Source of the DNA: Eudromia elegans
Lineage: Eukaryota; Chordata; Aves; Tinamiformes; Tinamidae
Reading direction: 5' to 3'
Length of the DNA: 64,000 nucleotides
NCBI GenBank assembly: GCA_003342815.1
Contig: PTEX01000480.1
Coordinates: 1-64,000, forward strand
Below, piece after piece: positions 50,805-58,608 of the stretch. The notes under the pieces are model-generated. The model was given only the letters and a program-made list of their open reading frames with translations, made no database searches and had not been told where the DNA came from. Both the position numbers and the translations under genes were made by a program. The stretch's first letter is position 1. Each line of letters starts with the position of its first letter.

Positions 50805-51900
50805 AGCAGCTCTGCCCCAGTGCGGCGGCCCGCGAGAGTGCCCGCAGCCCTGGGCCCAGCTCCCGCGCGGCTGCTGCCCAAAGGCAGCGTGGAGCAGCGC
50901 GAAGGCGCCGTGCCCAGCCCAGCCCTCACGCTGCAGCCGGCAGCAGGGGCAGTACCTGGGGGCTGCAGCTGGAGCTCTCCCACTCCATGGGCTCCTCTTT
51001 CGTGCAGCCGCCCAGGCCGCTGGTGCCCCCCATCGGGAAGAGAGCAGGAGACCTTGATGTGCTCGGCTCTTGGGAAGAAGAAGGACAAGCAGGTCCGGGG
51101 GTTGCAGGGTCTGTGTCTGGCTGCTGCCATAGGGTTCCCAGTCCATAGGCTCAACACTATCTATGCTCGGAGCCTGCAAGAGAGCAGGAGACCTTGGTGT
51201 GGCCAGTACTAGCGACAGTGCTGGCTCCGTGCACTTGTCCTCGTGTCCCCTGCGTGCGCGGGGCAGGCGGTGCACAGAGCCAGGGCGCCAGGCTGAGGCA
51301 GCAGCCCCCGAGGCCTTGGGCGCTCCTGGCCCTCGCGCAGCTCTGCCCCAGCACCCAGGCCTGCGAGAGCTCCCTGGCACCTCTGCCACGAGCCCTGCGG
51401 CTGCTCTCGACAGGACAAGATCCACCCGTCCCCGCGCAGCCGCTGCCTGCGCACGCAGTACCTGCATGATGGACCAGGCGCTCTCCCAGTCCATTGGTTC
51501 GCCACCGGAGTTATCCATATTGATTTTGCTAAGTAGCTCCTGCAAGAGAAAAGGAGATGTTGGCATTTGCATCCCCGAGAGCCGGGGTCTCTGTCCCAGG
51601 AGCCTCTTTGCGTCTCCGTGCACGAGAGCGGTGGTCACGGAGCCGGCAGTGCTGGGCTGCCCACAGCAGCCTCCTTGCCCNGGCAGCCCCTTTGTGAGGN
51701 GNGGAGCCCAGGCCACCGTGGAGCGGAGCAAAGGGCAGTGTGAGCGGTGTGAGGGCCGAGTGGCGCGCGCTGCATTTGGGGCCTCCCCTGTGGGGCATCA
51801 CGCAGGCTGCCCTGGAGCCCCGCAGCTCCCCTGCATGTCGTGGGCACCGTTGGTGGCCCCTGGTGCTGCCCAGCCCTGCTCCTCACCTGGCCCTGCTGCT
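50805..51900 (-). repeat. Duplicated segment A of a tandem pair
   Basis: Closely matches 53108-54182. The spacing between equivalent points is 2303 bases in the left part and 2291-2292 in the middle, so a few small indels separate the copies. Matching blocks include the sequences around 50844/53147, 51151/53443, 51461/53752 and 51681/53973. Introns as well as exon-like blocks are shared, so this is a genomic duplication and not a retrocopy. Three isolated N bases in this copy (51681, 51700, 51702) show imperfect assembly. Confidence 0.9.
50956..51539 (-). pseudogene. Downstream copy of the EPM(D/E)WE gene, frameshifted and lacking its last exon
   Basis: Equivalents of exons 1 and 2 of the intact copy are present. 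Exon 1 is 51462-51539 (acceptor CTCTTGCAG, donor GTACTG) and reads SGGEPMDWESAWSIMQ. The exon 2 equivalent is 50956-51173 (acceptor CTCTTGCAG, donor CAG/GTACTG) and contains IDSVEPMDW and EEPMEWESS. At 51137-51139 this copy has CCC where the other has CCCC (53428-53431). The missing base throws the rest of exon 2 out of frame. It also has a 12-base insertion adding four codons before the last motif. No equivalent of the terminal RRNHPYYRK exon is found downstream. Either it is a pseudogene or the homopolymer deletion is a sequencing error in a working paralog. Confidence 0.6.
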
Positions 51901-52174
51901 CTATGGGCAGCCTCGGAGCTGCTGGAGAGGGCCAAGAGGGACCTTCGCAAAAGGCGTACTCTGCTTCTCTGCAGTGCCTTCTCCCGTCATTGGTGGGGGG
52001 CTGCTCGTGGCTCCCCTGCGCCTGTGCTTGGCTGAGCAGGGCTTGGGAGCAGCCACCGCTTGGCCTCCGTTTCACAGAGCGCAGAGGTGCTCCCAAAATG
52101 GGCCCCACACAAGAAGCTGCGGAGCCTCCAGGGCCCCTTTACAAGCCCAGCTCCTCTTCGTTTTTTTATCGCCA
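51901..52174. other. GC-rich spacer between the duplicated segments
   Basis: Homology to segment B fades just beyond the shared splice donor (CCTCAC at 51891-51896, read on the minus strand as GTGAGG). A minus-strand open frame runs up to this donor, ending IEQQGQ, and would join in phase to ELLSKIN ahead of MDNSGG. It could be an upstream coding exon of copy A, but the equivalent frame of the intact copy has a stop, so I leave it uncalled. Confidence 0.4.
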
Positions 52175-52235
52175 GCACTGAGGACGGACACAGCAGCCTC
52201 CATGGTGGTCCCCAGCATGGGGCCCTTTGTGGCAG
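52175..52235 (-). repeat. Partial third copy of a locus-specific segment
   Basis: 52180-52226 matches 50741-50787 with scattered substitutions, sharing AGCAGCC(T/G)CCATGGT and GTCCCCAGCA. It shows that more than one duplication event shaped this island. Confidence 0.65.
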
Positions 52236-52679
52236 CAGCCCATTCCTGCCCCAGCTGCGTGCAGGGAAAGTGCCCCCCGTGATGCGGTCTGTGAGCATGT
52301 GTCAGCCGTGGGGGTCCCTGTGTCCCCCAGGGTCTCGGGGAGCTCGTCCCTGCATGTCAAGGTCCCGTGTCCCTGGGGCGTGACATCTTCCCTTTGAGTG
52401 TGTCTTGGGCCCTGTAGGGACACGTCGTGTGGGGTCCCCTGAGAGCTGGAGGGCTGCCCCTTGGTGAGGCTGGGGCTTCTTCCCCTTTGGACATCCATCC
52501 CCATGGCCTCGTGTCCAGGGAAGTCCTCGAGGGACCTTATTGGTGTCCCTGCCCCTGGTGTCTAAAATGCTGGGGCTGCCCATGCAGCTGCAGCGGGGAC
52601 GCTTTGTGTGCGTGAGCTGTCTGGGAAAGAACAAGCAACACTCCAGCAATGATACAGGAAAATACATTTAAACTAGGAA
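52236..52679. other. GC-rich spacer, no gene seen
   Basis: Contains repeated GTGTCCC/GGGTCCC words (52310-52440), giving weak internal repetition. No supported exon. Confidence 0.45.
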
Positions 52680-52822
52680 AACTAAAAAAAAAAAAAAATT
52701 ATTAATAACAACAGGAATAACAAATGAACAAATAACAATAACACTAACTATTCTAATAATAACAATTGCAAAACTATTAAAAATATTAACAAAACCAAAT
52801 ACTGTAACTATTAAAGGAAAAA
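52680..52822 (-). other. A/T-rich tract, likely 3' untranslated region
   Basis: Lies directly after the stop codon of the minus-strand gene. It is U-rich in that orientation, with many UUAUU/GUUAUU words and a T14 run. No canonical AATAAA is visible on the minus strand, so the polyadenylation site is undetermined. The abrupt switch from the GC-rich coding island to AAT-type low-complexity sequence is striking. Confidence 0.4.
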
Positions 52823-53809
52823 CTATTTCCTATAATAAGGATGGTTCCTTCGGAGCCGATGCCTCCTCGCAGAAACAACGTTGGAGGGTCCCTTGGCCTG
52901 CAATGGAAGAGGAGGCGTGAGCAGGGCCGAGGAGCGTCTCGGGGGCTGCCCTGCAGCAGAGGCTCTTGGGCGGCTGTGCGGGCTCTTGTCCAGCAGCGCT
53001 GCCCTCGTTGGTGCCCTGCCAGAGGCTGCGCGTGCCCAGCGCAGGCGCGAGGCCGGCCCAGGGTGTGGGGCAGCAGGTGCCGAGGCCTTGGGCGCTCCTG
53101 CGCCCTGGGCAGCTCTGCCGCGGCGCCGCGGCCCACGAGAGCGCCCGCAGCCCTGGGCCCGGCTCCCGCGCGGCTGCTGCCCAAAGGCAGCGCGGAGCAG
53201 CGCGAAGGCGCCGTGCCCTGCCCAGCCCTCGCACTGCAGCCGGCAGCAGGGGCAGTACCTGGGGGCTGCAAACGGAGCTTTCCCACTCCATCGGCTCCTT
53301 GCCCAGGCCATTGGTGCTCCCCATCTGGAAAAGAGCAGGAGACCTTGATGTGCTCGGCTTTTGGGAAGAGGAAGGACAAGCAGGTCCGGGGTTTGCAGGG
53401 TCTGTGTCTGGCTGCTGCCATAGGGTTCCCCAGTCCATGGGCTCAACACTATCTATGCCCGGAGCCTGCAAGAGAGCAGGAGACCTTGGTGTTGCCGGTG
53501 CTGGCGACAGTGCTGGCTCCGTGCACTTGTCCTCGTGTCCCCTGCGTGCGCGGGGCAGGCGGTGCACAGAGCCAGGGCGCCAGGCTGAGGCAGCAGCCCC
53601 CGAGGCCTTGGGCGCTCCTGGCCCTCGCGCAGCTCTGCCCCAGCACCCAGGCCTGCGAGAGCTCCCTGGCACCTCTGCCACGAGCCCTGCGGCTGCTCTC
53701 GACAGGACAAGATCCACCGTCCCCGCGCAGCCTCTGCCTGCGCACGCAGTACCTGCATGATGGACCAGGCGCTCTCCCACTCCATCGGTTCACAACCAGA
53801 GTTGTCCAT
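52823..53809 (-). CDS. Unrecognised 112-residue protein with three EPM(D/E)WE motifs (3 coding exons)
   Basis: I do not recognise this protein. Coding exon 1 (53809-53753) reads MDNSGCEPMEWESAWSIMQ. Exon 2 (53465-53259, 69 codons) opens APGIDSVEPMDWG, passes through a Pro/Ser/Thr-rich linker, and ends GLGKEPMEWESSVCSPQ. Exon 3 (52897-52823) is AKGPSNVV then the basic tail ARRHRLRRNHPYYRK and a TAG stop. Acceptors are CTCTTGCAG and CTTCCATTGCAG; donors are CAG/GTACTG. Introns are 287 and 361 bases, all junctions phase 0. The ATG is chosen because an in-frame TGA lies 12 bases upstream of it and it sits in AACTATGG. Exon 1 begins at an acceptor at 53831, so a 5' non-coding exon is likely. Acidic Trp-containing motifs plus a basic tail suggest a small, largely disordered, perhaps nuclear binding protein; this is inference. 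No signal peptide or membrane segment is seen. Confidence 0.55.
53082..53752 (-). repeat. Internal module duplication within the gene
   Basis: The intron sequence starting GAGGCCTTGGGCGCTCCTG occurs at 53082 and again at 53602, 520 bases apart, each followed by related CAGCTCTGCC...GCGAGAG sequence and then by a CAG/GTAC donor and an EPMEWE-encoding exon end (53259 and 53753). This implies the repeated protein motif grew by duplication of an exon-intron module. In segment A the second-type block is found at 51310; the other is truncated at 50805. Confidence 0.65.
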
Positions 53810-54182
53810 AGTTTTATTTTTTCAGCAGCTCCTGCAAGAGAAAAGGAGACGTTGGCCTTTGCAGCCCCGAGAGCCGGGGTCTCTGTCGCAGGAGCCTCTT
53901 TGCATCTCCGTGCACGAGAGCAGTGGTCGCGGAGCAGGCAGTGCTGGGCTGCCCACAGCAGCCTCCCTGCCCCGGCAGCCCCTTTGTGAGGTGGGGAGCC
54001 CAGGCCAACGTGGAGCAGAGAAAAGGGCAGTGTGAGCGGTGTGAGGGCCGAGTGGTGTGCGCTGCATTTGGGGCCTCCCCTGTGCGGCATCGCGCAGGCT
54101 GCCCTGGAGCCCCGCAGCTCCCCTGCATGTCGTGGGCACCGTCGGTGGCCCCCTGGTGCTGCCCAGCCCTGCTCCTCACCTG
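53108..54182 (-). repeat. Duplicated segment B of a tandem pair
   Basis: Counterpart of 50805-51900. It contains the intact reading of the gene's exons 1 and 2, and its sequence resolves the three N positions of segment A. Homology ends just beyond the splice donor at 54174-54179. Confidence 0.9.
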
Positions 54183-54260
54183 CCCCTGCTACTGGATGTG
54201 CTGCCATGGAGCTACAGTTACACGGAGCCTTGGGAGCATCCGTGTTCCCGTGGCGATAAC
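54174..54260 (-). other. Probable 5' non-coding exon end and splice donor
   Basis: Read on the minus strand, GGGGCAG/GTGAGG places a strong splice donor with the exon ending at 54180. It lies 348 bases upstream of the acceptor of coding exon 1, and the donor is conserved in the other copy at 51891-51897. The exon's 5' limit is unknown. A frame with ATGGCAGCACATCC exists but joins exon 1 out of phase with the EPMEWE reading, so I treat the exon as untranslated. Confidence 0.4.
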
Positions 54261-55034
54261 TGCCCCTGCGGGATGTTCCACGGGTGTGCGGGGGGAGGAG
54301 GGCAGGGCCGGGGGTGAGCGTGAGGAAGGGTGTTGGTGTGCGGGAGTGCCGTGGCCCTGAGGAGCCCGGCGGCACAGAGCAATGCGTGGCCTTGGGCTCG
54401 CTGCGGGACAACGAGGGCTCCTCACACGGCCCCGTGGCGCTGCTGGCGGGTGCCTGCGCAGAGGCTGCGCTGCCCTTGGGGCTCTGCTTGGAGCCCTGCA
54501 AGCAGCCTTCAACGCCCTGCTCCTTCTTCCCTGCTCTCTTACTGCCCTTACAGCCCCATTTACTATAGAGCTTTTTGTTTCCTGTGGTGGAGACATTTTT
54601 CCTGGTAGCGCCCTCATGTAGAGGAAAACTCCCAAAGCAAGCAGCGCAAGCGCTGCCTCAAAGTGCTCGAAGCCGGAGGAGCATCTTGCTGCTCGCCAGG
54701 CTTGCTTGCTGGCGTGCCGCAGTGCCCTGCGAGGCAGCGCGGAGCTGCTGGGAAGGGGCTGCCCCGAGAGGTGCGCGGAGGGCTCTGGGTGTGTCCCAAG
54801 CAGGCGCAGGGCTCGTGGTGCAGGGAATGGACGTGAGGCATTTGTGTGGTGCCGTGGGAATGCTGGAGGTGCCGTGTGGAGCAGAGCGCTCTTCCCTGCA
54901 GTGAGCCGTGAGCAGAGGGCTGGTGAGCGAGCTCAGCAGCGTGGGTGTGAGGGCCAGTGCTGGGAGCCCCTGGCCTGTGCGCGTGATGCCCACAGACCCC
55001 AGGCGTGCGCAGAGTCCCGGAAAGGCGCTGGTTT
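54261..55034. other. GC-rich DNA upstream of the minus-strand gene
   Basis: CpG-containing sequence that would hold the promoter of the gene at 52.8-53.8 kb if the model is right. No TATA box with a convincing start is evident, and no other gene is recognised. Several overlapping open frames exist on both strands because of composition. Confidence 0.4.
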
Positions 55035-55575
55035 GGGAGGTGTGCTTGACAACAGGTTCAGCATGAGGCAGCCATGTGCCCTTGTAGGCAGGAAGTCTAA
55101 AGTGATGCTGGCTTGCATAAGGAGGAGTGTTGCGAGCAGGTGGAGGAAAGCAAAGGTGCCCCTCTCCTCAGCTCTGGCAAGGCCACAGCTGCACTATTGT
55201 ATGCAGAAATATTCTGGACTCTCAGGATCAGAGGGGCGCTGAACTTGCAGAGAATGTCCAATGTAGCGCGACAAAGATGATGAAGGCACTGAAGCATCTA
55301 TGTTAGGAGGAAAGAGTAAGAGAGCTAGGCCTTTTTAGCCTGGGGAAGAGTGAAAGGGGGTCTTACCGACAGGTACTAATAGTTATGCCTGAGTATGCAA
55401 AGGGAATAGGGCCAAACCCTTTCTTGGCGGTGGCCAGCAAAAGCACAGTCACTTGTAATGAGTAAAAATTGCAAGACAGTTTCAATGGGCGTATGAGGAA
55501 GAACCTTTTTCCTGTTAAGGTGAGAGAGCACTGGAAGAAGGTGTGCAGTGGAGTTGTGCCATTTCCCTGTTGCTC
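55035..55575 (+). mobile_element. Diverged CR1 LINE fragment
   Basis: Plus-strand translation gives DNRFSMRQPCALVGRKSKVM, then IRRSVASRWRKAKVPLSSAL and ARPQLHYCMQKYS, clearly the CR1 ORF2 C-terminal region with many substitutions. Nucleotide similarity continues through CTAGGCCTTTTTAGCCTGGG and GGTGAGAGAGCACTGGAAGA. It is older than the 48.8-kb copy, and frames are broken. Confidence 0.85.
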
Positions 55576-55614
55576 CATGTGCCCACTTGCCCTGCTCCAT
55601 GTGGCCAGGTGCAG

Positions 55615-55730
55615 TCATCAAACAGAGGGCTCTAAGACCACAGCTGGACCATTGGGTGCAGAAATATTCTGGGCTCCTCAGGAAAAGAAGGATGTGGAAC
55701 TTCTAGAGAGAATCCAGCATTGACCAAACC
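55615..55730 (+). mobile_element. Small CR1 LINE fragment
   Basis: CTAAGACCACAGCTGGACCA, TTCTGGGCTCCTCAGGAAAA and GAAGGATGTGGAACTTCTAG match the CR1 ORF2 stretch usually read RPHLE...[16 protein letters not shown]. It repeats a part already present in the preceding fragment, so it is a separate insertion or a local duplication. Confidence 0.75.
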
Positions 55731-57419
55731 TCTCTGTGCCTTGGAGCACAGACATGATAGAAACGAGTCTATAGAACCATCTCAAAGAATTATATTGCTA
55801 TGTTCTGTTAAATAGTGTGTCTTTTTTAACTTTAGTTGCTTAGAATGTTATTTTTTTAACTATCTGTTACAGTGCCATGGATAAGAAGCCACATGATTAA
55901 CATTCTCCATTATATCTGAATGACTTGGTACCTTTCTTGAGATCACTGGTTTTCTCACTGTTCTTTTAATTTGTTTTCAAATGTTTATTCAATGGATTTG
56001 ATTATGGTGACATCCTGAGTCATCTTAATTTTGTTCAGTAGCCTGGTTACTCACATGTCGTCATGCTTTTCCCTAGCTTAGAAAATACATTTTAATCAAA
56101 AATATTTGCAGTCTTTGATTTTCAGTTTCTGACCTCAGAGTGGTCATGCTGAAAATGCCTTTGAAAATCTTGCCTACGCGTCTTGTATACATGAATGTTT
56201 GTACACCTAGCATCAAATATATGGCAAGAAACATTTTATTTTTACTCGAGCTTGTATCTGAAGATATGTGCAGGTATAAATGCATCATGTTTAAGTTCGC
56301 AATATGTTTTATAATTTAAATAAGTCAACATAATTTTTCTAGAAGTCCTGCAGCAACATCTAGACCTTTTTCTTTCTCACAGTCTCTGTAGTCAGAGCAA
56401 GTGTTTTCAAAATTCCCTGCTTAGGCTAGCAGTGAGTATGTAATAACTAATGACTTAATATTTTGTGGTAACTCCTAGCAGTGTTTATAAACAGAAGTTA
56501 TCATATGTACTAAATCAAAAGGGAAAAAATAAAGACACTAAATAAATGCATTTTATTGTTTTCTCATTGTAAGGGCTTAATCACTCCCAGCAAAGTAGTG
56601 TATGTGTGTAGATATAAATATTGAATACTTTTTTAAAAAGCCATCTGGGAAAATGGACAAACCTGCAAATTAAATAAACTATGAATCCTGCGGTAAGTTG
56701 TTCAACAGAGGCTAATCGAGCAGTCACTGTATGCAAATATTTACTGAAGATGATCCGCTTCTGTTGCTGATAATGAACTTAGGAAATGACCTCAATTTCT
56801 CATTGTGGTGCTGGCCTTTTCCAAAGAAACAGAAAATCCTATTGATTATGAGAGGATGTTCTGAAAGCATTTTCTGCAGTGAGGAAGAACTAGCTATACT
56901 AAAACAAAAAGGCTGCTGACTTTGGCTGAAAATCAGAGGTGTAGGAAGAAAGAGGGAACAATTGAGAGCCACTACAAGCTGCAAAAATCTGAGCTTTGGT
57001 TTTGCTGTCTCTAGCTAAGGGACTTCCACAAGAAGCTTGGGAGCACAATAATGTTTGCAGGTGGTAGGTTATAAAGTGATGGAAAGGAAGGAGCTGTTCC
57101 TTGTAGAGTGCTGGGATGATGCACCTTCAATATCTGTCCTGGGTGTCTGCAGCAGGGGTATACAATGGCACAATTGTGGCTCCCATACTTTGAATCTTCA
57201 GCTAAATCAGTGTCCCAACTCTTCTTCACGCCGTGTACGGCAAATAGCCGGAGCATGCTTGCAATTTAGTAGCTGTCGCAGCACTCTGATAGACAGGCCT
57301 TAAGGACTAATTAGTAAAACAACTTATTACCTAAAATATATCTGCATACTGATTATTTTTTTTTTAGAATTTAATGGCCATATTGTCAGTCCTGTATGTA
57401 TTGGTCCTGCATGTCCTGC
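55731..57419. other. Non-coding AT-rich DNA, no gene seen
   Basis: No repeat family or supportable exon recognised. Confidence 0.5.
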
Positions 57420-57505
57420 AACTGTTAGGTTCAATCTTTTCCTAGGTTCCTTTTTCAATCTGAACTGTTAGGTTCAATCTAGGTATCTTTCTTCAGTCTG
57501 GCTTA
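57420..57505. repeat. 43-bp tandem duplication
   Basis: AACTGTTAGGTTCAATCT at 57420-57437 recurs exactly at 57463-57480, and the following bases of each copy remain similar (CCTAGGTTCCTTTTTCAATC versus AGGTATCTTTCTTCAGTC). A recent local duplication. Confidence 0.75.
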
Positions 57506-58398
57506 CGATATGCAAGCAGCTGAAGAGAGCATTACATGCCTAAAAGACATGGCTAAAAGACATGCCTTCCTTCACAAAACTTTGTTAATATTTAGCCAAT
57601 CATTTTGTTTTTGTTTTTGAAGATTGCACTAGGAGGACCAAGATGGCAGCAAAACTATATATTTTTTTTTCATAGGAAACTAGGCTAAGAGTATCCTCGA
57701 AAAGGATCTAACCTACCTTCCCAAAAGCAAGTTCAGTTCTACTGATGGCTGGCGATGAACTGCCCTTTCTTATGTACCTTGAGAAAAGGAGATGACAAAA
57801 TCTTGCTTTTTAGTGTTGTAGATCCAGGGACACACTGTTCAGGGACAAAATTTTTTTTTTTCTCCGATCATCTCCCAGTCTCTAGTTTCTCCTATAGTGA
57901 AGTGTCTAGTTCATATGCAGCCAGGGCAGCTCTCTGACTATTAGATGGCAAGTTGTGATTGCAGAACATCTGTTGGAGTACGCAGCTCTTAAGTGGAATC
58001 TGTGCTGAGTGCCCTTCTTCTCTTGGTACTAGATGAAGCATTCAGAACAAAATCGGAAAGTAACTTTAAAAATAAAAGAATTCTCAGTCCCTTTTTTAAG
58101 GATAAAGTGGAAAGTATTTCATTGCTTTCTCCAGGGAAAAATTGCCACAAGATCATAGGTTTCTTACGAAAGAAAGCAGACCTCAAGTGTTTTGGCTTTT
58201 TCCTTCTTCCACCAGGAGAATTGCGAGTCTCAGTGGAAAACTGTGAGTGGAGAAGTGCAGAACAGTAAGGGCTGTGCTAAAGTTTAATACAAAAGTGCTA
58301 AGTCTTCCGTGCTTGGATTCAAGCCTGGAAATTGCCTCCTGGCTACACGGGTCATTACCAGAGAGGTATATTACGGAGGAGATCTTGAGGATTCTGTG
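57506..58398. other. Non-coding DNA, no gene seen
   Basis: Ordinary AT-rich DNA. A short plus-strand open frame near 57993-58268 lacks domain or splice support. Confidence 0.45.
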
Positions 58399-58608
58399 GA
58401 AAAAAAGGAGAAATGAAGTGAAAAGTGAAGTGAAGTGAAGTGAGAAGAGAGAGAGGAGAGAGAGGAGGAGAGGAGAAGAGAGAAGAGGAGAGGAGAAAAG
58501 AGGAGAAGAGGAGAGGGGAGAGGAGAAAAGAGAAGAGGAGGGAAGGGGAGGGGAGAGGAGAGGAGAAGAGAGAATAGAGAGAAGAGAAGAGAAGAGAAAG
58601 AGAAGAAT
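58399..58608. repeat. Purine-only tract (GA-rich), about 210 bases
   Basis: Nearly pure A/G on the plus strand. It begins as GTGAA pentamers (58415-58440), then GAGAG, GAGGAGAAGAG and GAAGAGAA words. Mirror-symmetric purine tracts of this length can form triplex DNA and are unstable in replication. The opposite strand reads as Leu/Ser/Phe-rich open frames, which are artefacts of the repeat. Confidence 0.92.

Noticed and set aside
54189..54635. 148-codon minus-strand frame upstream of the motif gene
   Set aside because: It stops at 54189 before the conserved splice donor, and a second open frame overlaps it. No way to prefer either, so it is left as possible untranslated sequence.
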